A DNA stretch of 64,000 nt. Source: JANLVI01 sp031363915 (lineage in GTDB: Bacteria > Vulcanimicrobiota > Vulcanimicrobiia > Vulcanimicrobiales > Vulcanimicrobiaceae). Of this stretch, positions 1 through 8,347 are shown one piece after another. The DNA lies in the NCBI GenBank assembly GCA_031363915.1, contig JANLVI010000002.1, positions 52,390 through 116,389 of the forward strand, written 5' to 3'. The notes beneath the pieces were generated by a model. That model was not told the DNA's origin. It searched no databases and saw nothing but the letters and a program-made list of their open reading frames with translations. How positions within the stretch are numbered: position 1 is the first letter of the stretch; every line of letters begins with the position of its first letter. A program made the translations under genes and the position numbers.

Positions 1-295
1 ACGATTCGAAGGATGCCACGAACTCGCTCGTCACATCGGCCTTCGCTAAATACGCGTGGGCGAGATCGACCAGCCGCACACCGAGTTGGTAGGCGCCGTC
101 GGCCCGTCGCGCGAGCAATCCGCCATGAACGAGTGTCGCACAGATGCCCAGCACCGTGCTCTTTGGGAAGCCAACACGCGCAGTCAGCGCCGCAAGCGAC
201 ATCGATTCGGTCGAGGCAGCAAGCGCATCTAGCACGTCGATCGCGCGCTCGAGGGCGGGGACACTGCCCTTGGGCTTCGTTGTCGTTGACATCAT
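1..295 (-). CDS. IclR-family transcriptional regulator, N-terminal part (cut by window edge)
   Basis: The minus strand reads an open frame from ATG at 295 (a second ATG follows at 292) to the window edge, giving about 98 residues. The start (MMSTTTKPKGSV, then PALERAIDVLDALA and SLAALTARVGFPKSTVLGI) matches the winged helix-turn-helix of IclR regulators; the following YQLGVRLVDLAHAYL is the linker helix before the effector domain, which lies outside the window. These proteins usually bind a palindromic operator and respond to a small catabolic metabolite. The gene is divergent from mmsA with an 85-bp gap, so control of mmsA and of itself is the obvious inference. Family call is firm; target and ligand are inferred. 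Confidence 0.85.
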   Translation of the reverse strand, partial: MMSTTTKPKGSVPALERAIDVLDALAASTESMSLAALTARVGFPKSTVLGICATLVHGGLLARRADGAYQLGVRLVDLAHAYLAKADVTSEFVASFES

Positions 296-318
296 GCCGG
301 TTTTTGCCTAGTGTAAGT

Positions 319-353
319 GTTCAGAGTGCGGCACGCCGTTCACGGTACTGAAC
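319..353. promoter_or_regulatory. Candidate IclR operator between the regulator gene and mmsA
   Basis: Between the divergent genes the motif GTTCA occurs at 319-323 and 338-342 and its inverse TGAAC at 349-353. The inner pair forms GTTCACGGTACTGAAC (338-353), 5-bp arms around 6 bp, and the outer pair GTTCAG/CTGAAC (319-324, 348-353) has perfect 6-bp arms. Such an arrangement fits a dimer or tetramer of an IclR protein. Placement is seen; binding is inferred. Confidence 0.35.
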
Positions 354-380
354 GCATCATCCTTCCCTGGAGGCCCTTTA

Positions 381-1892
381 GTGACGACAACCGCCGCTCC
401 CGCCCTTGTGACAGTCCCTCATTTCATCGGCGGCGAACGCACGGCGGGGACCAGCACGCGACGCGGACCGGTCTTCAATCCGGCAACGGGAGCCGTCACA
501 AAAGAAGTCGCGCTCGCGAATGCGAGCGACGTTGATGCCGCGGTGCAGTCTGCAGCGGCGGCGTTTCCGGCGTGGTCGGCGATGACGCCGCTGCGGCGCG
601 CGCGCGTGATGTTCAAGTATAAGGCGCTGCTCGAAGAACATCTCGACGAGCTCGCGGCGCTGGTCACCGCCGAACATGGCAAGGTCATCTCAGATGCCAA
701 AGGCGAGGTCATTCGCGGCATCGAGGTCGTCGAGTTCGCGTGCGGCATCCCGCATCTGCTCAAAGGCGAGTTTTCCGAGAGCGTCGGCAACGGTATCGAT
801 AGCTGGTCGATGCATCAGCCGCTCGGCGTTTGCGCCGGCATCACGCCGTTCAATTTTCCCACGATGGTGCCGATGTGGATGTTCCCCGTTGCGATTGCCT
901 GCGGCAACACGTTCGTCCTCAAACCCTCCGATCGCGATCCCTCGGCGAGCCTACGGTTAGCGGAACTCTTCTACGAAGCGGGGCTCCCCAAAGGCGTGCT
1001 CAACGTCATCAACGGCGATAAAGAAGCGGTCGACGCGCTCTTGCATCACCCCCAAGTCTCCGCAGTGAGCTTCGTCGGCTCGACGCCAATCGCAAGATAC
1101 ATCTACGAAACTGCCGCGCACACTGGCAAGCGCGTTCAGGCGCTGGGCGGCGCGAAAAACCACGCGATCGTCCTTCCTGATGCGGACTTGGACATGGCCG
1201 TCGAAGGATTGATCGGCGCGGCCTACGGTTCAGCCGGTGAACGCTGCATGGCGATCTCGGTCGCGGTTGCCGTCGGCGACGTCGCCGACACGCTCGTCAA
1301 GCGGCTGGCCGAGCGAGCGCGTACGCTTAAAGTCGGCAGCGGCATCGACGATCCGGAGATGGGTCCGCTCGTAACCGGAGCGCACCGCGACAAAGTCCGC
1401 GGCTACATCGACCTCGGCGTTACCGAGGGTGCAACGCTCGTCGTCGACGGCCGCTCCTACAGCGTGCCCGGCCATGCCGAGGGTTTCTTCGTCGGCGGCA
1501 CGCTCTTCGATCACGTCACGGCGTCGATGAAAATTTATCAAGAAGAAATTTTTGGGCCCGTGCTCGTCGTCGTTCGCGTCCCCGATCTCACTGCCGCAAT
1601 CGACCTCGTCAACGCACATCAATTCGGCAACGGTGTTGCGCTCTTTACCACGAGCGGCGAGTCCGCGCGCGAATTCGCGCACCGGATTCACGTCGGCATG
1701 GTCGGGATCAACGTGCCGATCCCCGTGCCCATGGCCTTCCACAGTTTCGGCGGATGGAAGGATTCGATCTTCGGCGATCACGCGGTGCACGGCCCCGACG
1801 GCGTGCATTTCTACACGCGCCTCAAGACGGTGACCTCGCGCTGGCCGCGGACGCAGTCCCGCGTGAGTTCGTTTGTGATGCCGACGCACTAA
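381..1892 (+). CDS. mmsA: CoA-acylating (methyl)malonate-semialdehyde dehydrogenase
   Basis: A 503-residue aldehyde dehydrogenase of the MmsA subfamily, which converts methylmalonate semialdehyde to propionyl-CoA, or malonate semialdehyde to acetyl-CoA, with NAD and CoA in valine, inositol or beta-alanine breakdown. The GTG start is fixed by GGAGG at 369-373, seven bases upstream. Visible are the Rossmann-type segment FVLKPSDRDPSASLRLAELF, the glycine turn FVGSTPIARYIY, and the catalytic cysteine in GSAGERCMAIS (about residue 289). The block MVPMWMFPVAIACG is typical of this CoA-dependent group. Length is normal. It diverges from an IclR-type regulator and is followed after 2 bp by a Nudix gene. 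Subfamily is confident; the in vivo substrate is not settled by sequence. Confidence 0.93.
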   Translation: MTTTAAPALVTVPHFIGGERTAGTSTRRGPVFNPATGAVTKEVALANASDVDAAVQSAAAAFPAWSAMTPLRRARVMFKYKALLEEHLDELAALVTAEHGKVISDAKGEVIRGIEVVEFACGIPHLLKGEFSESVGNGIDSWSMHQPLGVCAGITPFNFPTMVPMWMFPVAIACGNTFVLKPSDRDPSASLRLAELFYEAGLPKGVLNVINGDKEAVDALLHHPQVSAVSFVGSTPIARYIYETAAHTGKRVQALGGAKNHAIVLPDADLDMAVEGLIGAAYGSAGERCMAISVAVAVGDVADTLVKRLAERARTLKVGSGIDDPEMGPLVTGAHRDKVRGYIDLGVTEGATLVVDGRSYSVPGHAEGFFVGGTLFDHVTASMKIYQEEIFGPVLVVVRVPDLTAAIDLVNAHQFGNGVALFTTSGESAREFAHRIHVGMVGINVPIPVPMAFHSFGGWKDSIFGDHAVHGPDGVHFYTRLKTVTSRWPRTQSRVSSFVMPTH

Positions 1893-1894
1893 GC

Positions 1895-2305
1895 GTGCTC
1901 GTCTCCGCGATCGGCATCGCCATCGCCGTCGTTCGCGAAGGGACCGTGCTCTTCGGCCGGCGGATCGCCGCACACGGAAACGGACTCTTTCAACTGCCCG
2001 GCGGCAAACCCGACGCAGATGAAACATACGTCCAAACGGCGATCCGCGAGGTCTTCGAAGAAACGGGTCTCGTCATCGTGGACCCGGCCGAACTCGCGCG
2101 ACAAGAGAACGACTTTCCCGAAGTCGGCAAACGCTACACGACGATCTTCCACGGTGCGCGCTCGCCCGCGGGGACACCGGAAAATCGCGAACCCGACAAA
2201 TGCGAAGGGTGGGCCTGGCATTCGCTCGACGCGCTGCCGGGCGAACTCTTCGCGATCGGGCAACCGACACTAGCAGCGATTCGCGCCTACGTGAAGCGGG
2301 CGTGA
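1895..2305 (+). CDS. Nudix hydrolase (MutT-like)
   Basis: A 136-residue single-domain Nudix protein. The Nudix box is complete: GGKPDADE, seven residues, then REVFEETGL, matching GX5EX7REUXEEXGU, so metal-dependent cleavage of a nucleoside diphosphate linked to another group is expected. The start is taken as GTG at 1895, two bases after the mmsA stop, because the protein then begins with the first beta strand (LVSAIGIAIAVVREGTVLFG); longer versions would run inside mmsA. No clear ribosome-binding site, so coupling to mmsA translation is likely. The stop overlaps the next gene's GTG by 4 bp. Substrate unknown; possibilities include 8-oxo-dGTP-type house-cleaning or pyrophosphohydrolysis in coenzyme turnover. 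Confidence 0.85.
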   Translation: MLVSAIGIAIAVVREGTVLFGRRIAAHGNGLFQLPGGKPDADETYVQTAIREVFEETGLVIVDPAELARQENDFPEVGKRYTTIFHGARSPAGTPENREPDKCEGWAWHSLDALPGELFAIGQPTLAAIRAYVKRA

Positions 2306-2910
2306 GCCGGAGGCGCGGACAGCGCTTCGATGCCGAGCACGGAGTGACGACCGAAGCGCTGATCTTCCTCGGCGATCTGGACCCCGATGCGGTCGGGCCG
2401 AGCATCGAATTCGCAACGCACTACGAGCCCACGCCGGTCGATGAATTCGAACGATTGCTCGCGCACAGCGCGCTTGCGACCGAACGCGCGACGTTCGTCG
2501 ATATCGGCTCGGGTATGGGCCGCGTCGCGCTGCTCGCGATGCGTTACCCCTTCAAGCAAATCGTCGGCGTAGAGATCTCACCCGCACTCCACGAAATTGC
2601 CGTGGAAAACCTCGCGCGCTACCGCACCAACACACGTGCCTGCAAGGACGTGCGCTTCGTGCGCGCCGATGCAGCCGCGTTCGCGCCGCCAAAAGGCGAC
2701 CTCGTCGTCTACCTCTACAATCCGTTTCAAGCGCCGATCCTGGCGGCTGTTTTGGAACGGCTTCTGGCCGAGCCTCGCGAGATCGTTATCCTCTATCACA
2801 CCGCTCTCGAACGCGCGACGATCGATGCGACCGGCGCCTTCGACCTCGTCGCCGATCTGTTCTTCGGCGTCGTCTACCGGCGAAAGGCCGCGGACCGCAC
2901 CTCCCCGTAA
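2302..2910 (+). CDS. Class I SAM-dependent methyltransferase
   Basis: A 202-residue protein with a Rossmann-type SAM-binding site: motif I FVDIGSGMGRVALLA (about residues 65-80), an acidic residue at the end of strand 2 (VGVEIS), VRFVRADAAAF for motif II/III and LVVYLYNPFQ for the post-motif. The GTG start at 2302 overlaps the Nudix stop (GTGA), so the genes are translationally coupled; a longer frame starting at 2200 would lie in the Nudix gene and has no family similarity. The NPF sequence after motif IV resembles small-molecule or protein methyltransferases. Substrate cannot be told from sequence. Confidence 0.8.
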   Translation: MSRRRGQRFDAEHGVTTEALIFLGDLDPDAVGPSIEFATHYEPTPVDEFERLLAHSALATERATFVDIGSGMGRVALLAMRYPFKQIVGVEISPALHEIAVENLARYRTNTRACKDVRFVRADAAAFAPPKGDLVVYLYNPFQAPILAAVLERLLAEPREIVILYHTALERATIDATGAFDLVADLFFGVVYRRKAADRTSP

Positions 2911-2919
2911 GGCAACGGC

Positions 2920-3663
2920 GTGTACGCAGTTATCACCGCGGGCGGCCGTGTCGATCCCGCCTTCGCAGCCGCCATCGGCATCGAGGTCAAGGCACTCGCG
3001 CCGCTCGGTCAACGACTGCTCATCGACGCCGCAATCGACGCGGCGCGCGCGATCGGCGTCAAGGGCGTTGCCGTCGTCGGCGGCGAGCGCGTGCGCGCGC
3101 ACTGCGGCAATCGTGTCGACCGCTTCATCGATGCCGCAGAAGACGGTGTCGAAAATATCCGTCGGGCGCTCGCCGCGTTTGAATTCGACCGCCTCGTGTA
3201 TCTCACGAGCGACCTGCCGTTCATCACCGGGGACGATCTTGCAGCGTTCGTGCACGCATCGGCAGAGGCACAGCTGACGATGCCGCTCGCCGATGCCAAA
3301 GCGTACGAGCGCGCCTATCCATTCGCGCCGGTCCACACGATGTCGCTCGGCGGCGAACGTTTCGCGAATGGCAGCGTCTTTGCGATCGACCGAGCGGCGC
3401 TCGCGCCGCTCGAAACGCTCGCCGGCGAATTCTTTACCGCACGCAAGAGCCTTCCCAAACTTGCCGTGCTGCTCGGACCGGCACTCGTGCTGCGGTTCCT
3501 TACGCGGCAGTTGCGTATTCGCGATATCGAAGGTCGTGCGCGCGCCCTCTTCGGTCTCGATGCGCGCGCGATACGCGGCAGCGCGCCCAGCCTCTGTTAC
3601 GACATCGACTCGATCGCTGAGTGGAAGTATGCCGAGCAGCTCTGCCGCAATTCCTATGCCTGA
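2920..3663 (+). CDS. MobA-like nucleotidyltransferase family protein
   Basis: A 247-residue protein with the fold of NTP transferases. The first strand and glycine turn are MYAVITAGGRVDPAF, followed by a lysine in IEVKALAPLGQ; YLTSDLPFIT contains the metal-binding Asp region. The family transfers a nucleotidyl group from CTP or GTP to a sugar phosphate, alcohol phosphate or molybdopterin. The GTG start lies 9 bp after the preceding stop with AAGG just upstream. The end overlaps the MFS gene by 8 bp. The glycine-rich signature is degenerate compared with MobA (no GxSxRMG), so a molybdenum-cofactor role is not claimed. Confidence 0.7.
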   Translation: MYAVITAGGRVDPAFAAAIGIEVKALAPLGQRLLIDAAIDAARAIGVKGVAVVGGERVRAHCGNRVDRFIDAAEDGVENIRRALAAFEFDRLVYLTSDLPFITGDDLAAFVHASAEAQLTMPLADAKAYERAYPFAPVHTMSLGGERFANGSVFAIDRAALAPLETLAGEFFTARKSLPKLAVLLGPALVLRFLTRQLRIRDIEGRARALFGLDARAIRGSAPSLCYDIDSIAEWKYAEQLCRNSYA

Positions 3664-4852
3664 GGTTCGTCCGCGGCCCACGCCTCTTGCCGCCTTATGG
3701 TTCGGCCTGCAATTCGTCTGGGGTGCACTGCTTGCGGTTTCGCTCCAGTCGCGAAGCGCGGCGCTTGCACCGCAGTCGGCGGTGTGGGCCTACGCGCTGA
3801 TTGCTGCGATCGGGGCCTTGGTCGCAACGCTGGTGCAGCTCGTCGTCGGCCCGCTCTCGGATCGCAGCCGTGCACGCGCGGGCACACGCGTCGCGTTCTA
3901 TCGGACCGGCGTCGTGTTGGCGGTTCCAGCGATCGTATGGTTCTATCTCGCGCCCGACTACACGAATCTCGTCGCGGCGTTTTTTCTCGTCCAGTTTGCG
4001 ATGAACGTCGCGACGGGACCCTATCAGGCCGTCATTCCGGATTACCTCGCGCCCGATGAAGCGGGTGCAGCCTCCTCGCGCATGAGCGTCTTCCAATCGC
4101 TTGGCAATGCGGGCGGTTTGCTCGCTGCGGGATTCATCGCCGATCTTCGCGTGGTTGCCGCCGTGCTTGTCGCGATGTTGCTCGGTTCGTATGCGATCAC
4201 GGCGCGTCACATCGCGCGCTTGCGGCCGCACCCGGTTCGCAGCGTTCGCGTCCGCATCGACGCGCCGTTCCGAACGCTGCTCGCCAGCCGTGGTGCAATC
4301 AATCTGGGATTTTACACGCTGCTCGGTTTTTTGTTCTTCTACGTCAAGCAAAGCTTGAACGTTGCCGACGTACGTACGCAGACCGCGCTGCTCTTTCTCA
4401 CCTTTACACTGTGCGGCGTCGCGGGCGCGCTGATCGCCGCCCGGCCGGCCGACCGTTTCGATAAACGCGGCGTCGTGATCGTTGCCAATGGGCTAGTCGC
4501 GATTGCACTCATCACGCTCGCACTCACCGGGTCGCTCGGCGTCGCTTACGTCGCCGCCGCAGTCGCGGGCGCTGCATGGGGAGCTTATTTTACAGCAGAC
4601 TGGGCGCTTGCGTGCACCCTCCTTCCGCGCAATGCGATGGGTGCCGCAATGGGCGTGTGGAACGTCGCGAGCGCCGCGCCGCAGATCGTCGCCCCGCTCC
4701 TCGCCGCACCGCTCGTCGAAAAATTCAACGCGCGCAGCGCCGGTAGCGGACCGCGCGCCGCGATCGTCCTCGCAATCGTCGAATTTACGATTGGGGCCTT
4801 ATGGCTCTACCGACTTCCACCCGCGGCTGGCGCGGGCGAACGCGCCGCGTGA
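3656..4852 (+). CDS. Major facilitator superfamily transporter
   Basis: A 398-residue inner-membrane protein with roughly 11-12 hydrophobic segments. The loop VGPLSDRSRARAGTR after the second helix is the MFS motif A (GxxxDRxxRR), and AGALIAARPADRFDKRG between the halves is its repeat. Layout recalls the sugar/GPH-SLC45 branch (early segment FGLQFVWGALLAVSLQ), but substrate is not determined. ATG at 3656 was chosen because it overlaps the upstream stop by 8 bp and puts the first membrane helix about 10 residues in; a longer frame would duplicate the nucleotidyltransferase gene. It is the last gene of a packed five-gene run starting with mmsA. Confidence 0.82.
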   Translation: MPEVRPRPTPLAALWFGLQFVWGALLAVSLQSRSAALAPQSAVWAYALIAAIGALVATLVQLVVGPLSDRSRARAGTRVAFYRTGVVLAVPAIVWFYLAPDYTNLVAAFFLVQFAMNVATGPYQAVIPDYLAPDEAGAASSRMSVFQSLGNAGGLLAAGFIADLRVVAAVLVAMLLGSYAITARHIARLRPHPVRSVRVRIDAPFRTLLASRGAINLGFYTLLGFLFFYVKQSLNVADVRTQTALLFLTFTLCGVAGALIAARPADRFDKRGVVIVANGLVAIALITLALTGSLGVAYVAAAVAGAAWGAYFTADWALACTLLPRNAMGAAMGVWNVASAAPQIVAPLLAAPLVEKFNARSAGSGPRAAIVLAIVEFTIGALWLYRLPPAAGAGERAA

Positions 4853-4880
4853 AGCGAAGCTTGTAAGCCGGAGGTTAACC

Positions 4881-5672
4881 ATGACTGCACGCCGCCCGCT
4901 CGCCGCCGCCGGAACGATCCTCGCGCTTATCGCGCTCGGGCCGATCGCGCGCGCGAACAACGATACAGTGCTGACACGCGTGAGGGGCACCGTTGCGATC
5001 CAACGCAACGGGACCTCCGGTTTCAAATCGCTTGCGGGATCGCTTGGCGTGCGCGATGAGTCGATCGCGAAAACCGGCAAGAAATCTGCGGCGCTACTCG
5101 CTCTTGCCGATTCATCAGAGATCGATCTTGGCGAGATCACGCAAGTGCGCGTGGGTTCGTTCGATCGGGACGCTGAGGTAGCCGGACGTACGATCGCCGT
5201 CGACGGCGGCGCAATCAAGTTCACGATCCGTCATCCGGCGGGCGCGCGCGCGAACTACCGCTTCGTGACGCCGACGGCACGGATCGCCGTGCGTGGGACG
5301 AGCGGCGTCCTCATCGTCACACCCTCGAAGACCACCCTGATTTGTCTTGATTGCGGATCCGACGATCTGGTCGCAACGCATGACGGGACAGACGAATCTC
5401 TCCACACGGGTGAAGTGATGCAGATCGTCGGTCTGCCGGGCTCGCAATCCGTCATCAAACTCCCACTCACAGGCTTCGTCGATCCCGCACTGGTGCAATT
5501 CCTCGGCACCACCTACGCGAAGGCCATGGCGCAAGCGATGCCCGCGATCAAGGCGGCGATGAAACCCCGCGCCACACCCAATCCTTGCGCGAGCGGTGCG
5601 AGCAACCGCATCTCGAGTGACACCGCAACCGTGACGTTCGATACCGTCCGGACCAAGACGAACTGTAGATAA
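4881..5672 (+). CDS. FecR-domain exported protein
   Basis: A 263-residue protein with a signal peptide (ending near residue 24, ALGPIARAN). Residues of about 30-155 match the FecR domain: VRGTVAIQRNG, a strand-rich middle with VDGGAIKFTI, and the closing TPTARIAVRGTSGVLIV. Free-standing FecR domains in the periplasm are thought to bind ligands or peptidoglycan rather than act as FecI anti-sigma factors; no sigma factor or TonB receptor gene is adjacent. The ATG has GAGG with ideal spacing (4871-4874). A cysteine pair (LICLDCG) and another pair in the tail (NPCASG, TNCR) could form disulphides. Function unknown beyond the domain. Confidence 0.75.
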   Translation: MTARRPLAAAGTILALIALGPIARANNDTVLTRVRGTVAIQRNGTSGFKSLAGSLGVRDESIAKTGKKSAALLALADSSEIDLGEITQVRVGSFDRDAEVAGRTIAVDGGAIKFTIRHPAGARANYRFVTPTARIAVRGTSGVLIVTPSKTTLICLDCGSDDLVATHDGTDESLHTGEVMQIVGLPGSQSVIKLPLTGFVDPALVQFLGTTYAKAMAQAMPAIKAAMKPRATPNPCASGASNRISSDTATVTFDTVRTKTNCR

Positions 5673-5701
5673 AAAAAGACGCGCGCCTTGCGGCACGCGT
5701 C
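5671..5701 (-). terminator. Intrinsic terminator for the minus-strand SGNH gene
   Basis: Read on the minus strand, GACGCGTGCC (5701-5692), loop GCAA, then GGCGCGCGTC (5687-5678) form a 10-bp stem with one mismatch, followed directly by seven T (5677-5671). It lies 23 bp after the SGNH stop. It also sits over the stop codon of the convergent FecR gene. Confidence 0.8.
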
Positions 5702-5723
5702 AGGTTCTGATACGACGTCCTCG

Positions 5724-7136
5724 CTAGTGCGGCGCGTAGATATCCGTCGCGTAGATCGCCGCAACATTCACGTCCGGCGTCGAAGTTCCGAACGCTTTGT
5801 TCATCGTATCGATGAAGATGTTGGCGATCGTTGCGTAGCCGGTGTTCGAGGGGTGGATGCCGTCGAGACTATAGAAACCGCCGCCATACTGGAAATTACA
5901 GCACTTGGGCGGATTGATCGGGATCCCGCCCGCCATGTATGCGGTCTTGACGAACCCGTGCACGTCGACGAGCGTTGCACCTGTCGATGATGCGGCCGCG
6001 GCGATCGCTGCGTTGTACGCGTCGTTGAGCGCCTGCGTCTGCGCAGCGAGTGCATCGGGGACATAGTCACCCGCCGGTGCGAGTGTAAACGGCTGACCCA
6101 TTGCGAGTGCCCCGAGGATGTTGGAGAGTCCGGAGATCGTGATGTAGCCGCCGGGTCCGACGCCGTATTGTGTTTGTAGTCCGGCGACAACTTGCGCGGC
6201 CGTTCCCGCCGCGACCGCTGCGGGAAGTCCGGCACCGACGAGTCGTTGCGTGATGACCGGGCCGATGAACGGTTGCGGCAAGAATGTCGCCGCAGTCAAC
6301 ACGTCCACGAGGTTGGCGATTGCGACTTTCGATCCGGCGGCGTTGAGCTGTCGAATCATCGACGTCGCATCGGCGCCCATCGACGCAGGATCCGTCGGGA
6401 TGATGGCACCGCCCGTGAACACGAACTTGAGCAAGTCGTTCGAACCGAGCCACACGGTGGTAATCGTCGGCTTGAGCGCGATTGCCGCCTGGAGTTGCGT
6501 GACGTTCGGTCCGAAGTTCGAGAGGATCGGTAATATGTTGTCGGATTCCGGGAAGACGACGCCTGAGAGCGCACCGATCGGTCCGGGCGGCGCCACGCAA
6601 GGCGTCGTCGGCTGGATTTGAAAGAGCCCTTCGTGGAACGTTTCCCCGGGGACGGCGACGTCGAACGGCGTCGTACCGGGATTGAGTCGCGTGCTCAGCG
6701 CGGTCGATGACGAGAACGCGAGCGCGTTTTGCGACCCGCACCTCGTCGTTATCGACGTGAGTCCGCCGCTCGCGGTCGGCACGAGAATTTGCCCGATGCC
6801 CGGCGGCGCGATCAGCGGCAACGGCGAGATCGTCGGATTGCCGGGATCGGCACCCGCGTTCATCTGCGACCACAGCAGCGCCCAGAAACCATGCGGCTGC
6901 GTTGCTTGAATGTAGGGGTAGGGCGAACCCGGGATCGGGTTGGGCGCGACGTCGGCACCCATGAGACCCTGCGATTGAACGCCGGCCGTGAGGCTATCGC
7001 CGATGCCGACGATGCGGACCGTCGACTGCACGGTCGGCGGTAAAACGCGCGCCGGAGTGGAGGAACCGCCGCCGCTGCAGGCGCCGAGGGAGACCATCGC
7101 TGCGAAGGCGGCGAGTGCGCGTGCGCGCTGGATCAT
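5724..7136 (-). CDS. SGNH/GDSL-family hydrolase lipoprotein
   Basis: A 470-residue exported protein. The N-terminus MIQRARALAAFAAMVSLGAC ends in a lipobox (SLGAC), so it should be lipid-anchored. SGNH blocks are all visible: IVGIGDSLTAG with the nucleophilic Ser (about residue 55), VWLGSNDLLKF with the Asn, and DGIHPSNTGY with the catalytic Asp-His pair near the C-terminus. The family hydrolyses esters of lipids, acetylated sugars or peptidoglycan. ATG at 7136 is preferred because GGAG lies 6 bp upstream; an in-frame ATG at 7151 overlaps the stop of the preceding gene as ATGA. It is transcribed after the barrel-like protein gene, with which it probably forms an operon. Confidence 0.85.
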   Translation of the reverse strand: MIQRARALAAFAAMVSLGACSGGGSSTPARVLPPTVQSTVRIVGIGDSLTAGVQSQGLMGADVAPNPIPGSPYPYIQATQPHGFWALLWSQMNAGADPGNPTISPLPLIAPPGIGQILVPTASGGLTSITTRCGSQNALAFSSSTALSTRLNPGTTPFDVAVPGETFHEGLFQIQPTTPCVAPPGPIGALSGVVFPESDNILPILSNFGPNVTQLQAAIALKPTITTVWLGSNDLLKFVFTGGAIIPTDPASMGADATSMIRQLNAAGSKVAIANLVDVLTAATFLPQPFIGPVITQRLVGAGLPAAVAAGTAAQVVAGLQTQYGVGPGGYITISGLSNILGALAMGQPFTLAPAGDYVPDALAAQTQALNDAYNAAIAAAASSTGATLVDVHGFVKTAYMAGGIPINPPKCCNFQYGGGFYSLDGIHPSNTGYATIANIFIDTMNKAFGTSTPDVNVAAIYATDIYAPH

Positions 7137-7147
7137 CGTTTGCTCCA

Positions 7148-8260
7148 TCATAACGGAATCACCGACGGCGTTCCGATGCCGAATATTAGTTGAACTTGCG
7201 AGGATTTGAGACCGCGAATCGTCGGCGCGACTTGGCTTGGCGCGCACGGGAGCTGCTGGCAAGTCAGCGCGGTGATGCCGTTCGGCGCGATGTTCGTCGG
7301 TTGACCGGCACTCACGACAGCCTGGAAGAAAGCCGTCTTTCCGACTTTGTGCGAGAAGCCCGTGATGATCGTCGGGATATGCTCGGGAAATACGTCACCG
7401 GGCAAATAGTCGATCAGGCGCGAGGGTTCCAAGAAGAATGTCGTGCGATCGTTCGCACGATATTCGAGGTACGCAAGCTCGAAGAGCTGCATGTGATTGC
7501 CGGCGGCATTCGCACCGTTGAGATTGACGTTCCACTGCGGCGCGAGCGTGAACGTGCCGAACATTTTTGAGGTCGAGAGAAATGGCAGCGTGAACGCAAC
7601 GAGTTTGGTCTGTACGGTGCGCAGGCGAACGGTCTGCGGCAGACCGTTCGTTTCGATCAGCGTTTCGTCGCTATGTCCGCCGATCGTTCCGCGGCGTGCG
7701 ATGTAGCCGGGCGAAACGATCAGCGGCAGCTTTCCGCCGATCAAAAAGAGATTTTGTAAGACGGCCGTGACGATCGAGTTCTTTACGACGACGTCGGTTG
7801 GGTTCTGCGAGAGGTCTTGCAGGGCGATGGGGGAGCTGAGGCCTTGCAGATACAGCGGCACGACGCCCTTGTCAAATCCTTCGGGATATTCTTGCAGCTG
7901 ATAGTAACCGGCTTGGAGACGAATCTTCCGTGAGAAGCCGTAGCCGAACGAGGCATCGACGCCACCGGGCATCTTCGTGTTGTACCCGATGTTGCCGAGC
8001 GGATAGGCGATCGAGCCGTCGAGCGTATAACTGAACCCGGTCGGGAGACCCGGCGTTTTGAGCGGTCGCTCCGGCGTACCGACGGGCACCGCCTGTGCGG
8101 TCTGCTTCGCCTGCATCGCCTCGCGAATCGCGCGGTTTGCCGGTTGGACGACTTGGGTTCGCATGGACTGGGCATCGATGAGATCGGCTCGCGCGGCGAG
8201 CGGACAAAAGACGAGCGTGGCGGCTGCAAGTGCAGCCGACGTTCGACGCAGAATTCTCAA
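7148..8260 (-). CDS. Exported protein, probably an outer-membrane beta-barrel
   Basis: A 370-residue protein with a signal peptide (AALAAATLVFCPLAARA). The mature part alternates polar and apolar residues and is rich in aromatic strand ends (SFGYGFSRKIRLQAGYYQLQ, FTLAPQWNVNLNGANAAGNH, LIFGIGTPSVI), with a terminal strand as expected for a barrel. I do not recognise a named family. The start is TTG at 8260, with AAGGGTGG upstream; no ATG is available. The stop overlaps an in-frame ATG of the next gene as ATGA, so a shared job with the SGNH lipoprotein is inferred, for example transport or display of an esterase product. An alternative is a periplasmic beta-rich protein. Confidence 0.6.
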   Translation of the reverse strand: MRILRRTSAALAAATLVFCPLAARADLIDAQSMRTQVVQPANRAIREAMQAKQTAQAVPVGTPERPLKTPGLPTGFSYTLDGSIAYPLGNIGYNTKMPGGVDASFGYGFSRKIRLQAGYYQLQEYPEGFDKGVVPLYLQGLSSPIALQDLSQNPTDVVVKNSIVTAVLQNLFLIGGKLPLIVSPGYIARRGTIGGHSDETLIETNGLPQTVRLRTVQTKLVAFTLPFLSTSKMFGTFTLAPQWNVNLNGANAAGNHMQLFELAYLEYRANDRTTFFLEPSRLIDYLPGDVFPEHIPTIITGFSHKVGKTAFFQAVVSAGQPTNIAPNGITALTCQQLPCAPSQVAPTIRGLKSSQVQLIFGIGTPSVIPL

Positions 8261-8347
8261 AATGAGACCACCCTTTCGGTGTTAAGCGCTTAGAGTTTCC
8301 CGCCGGACGAAAAGAATCTTTTTTCCGCAATCGAATAGGGTTTTCGA

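Noticed and set aside
1230..2027. Minus-strand frame of 265 residues over mmsA
   Set aside because: Shadow of the mmsA and Nudix genes, low-complexity Arg/Val composition, no domain.
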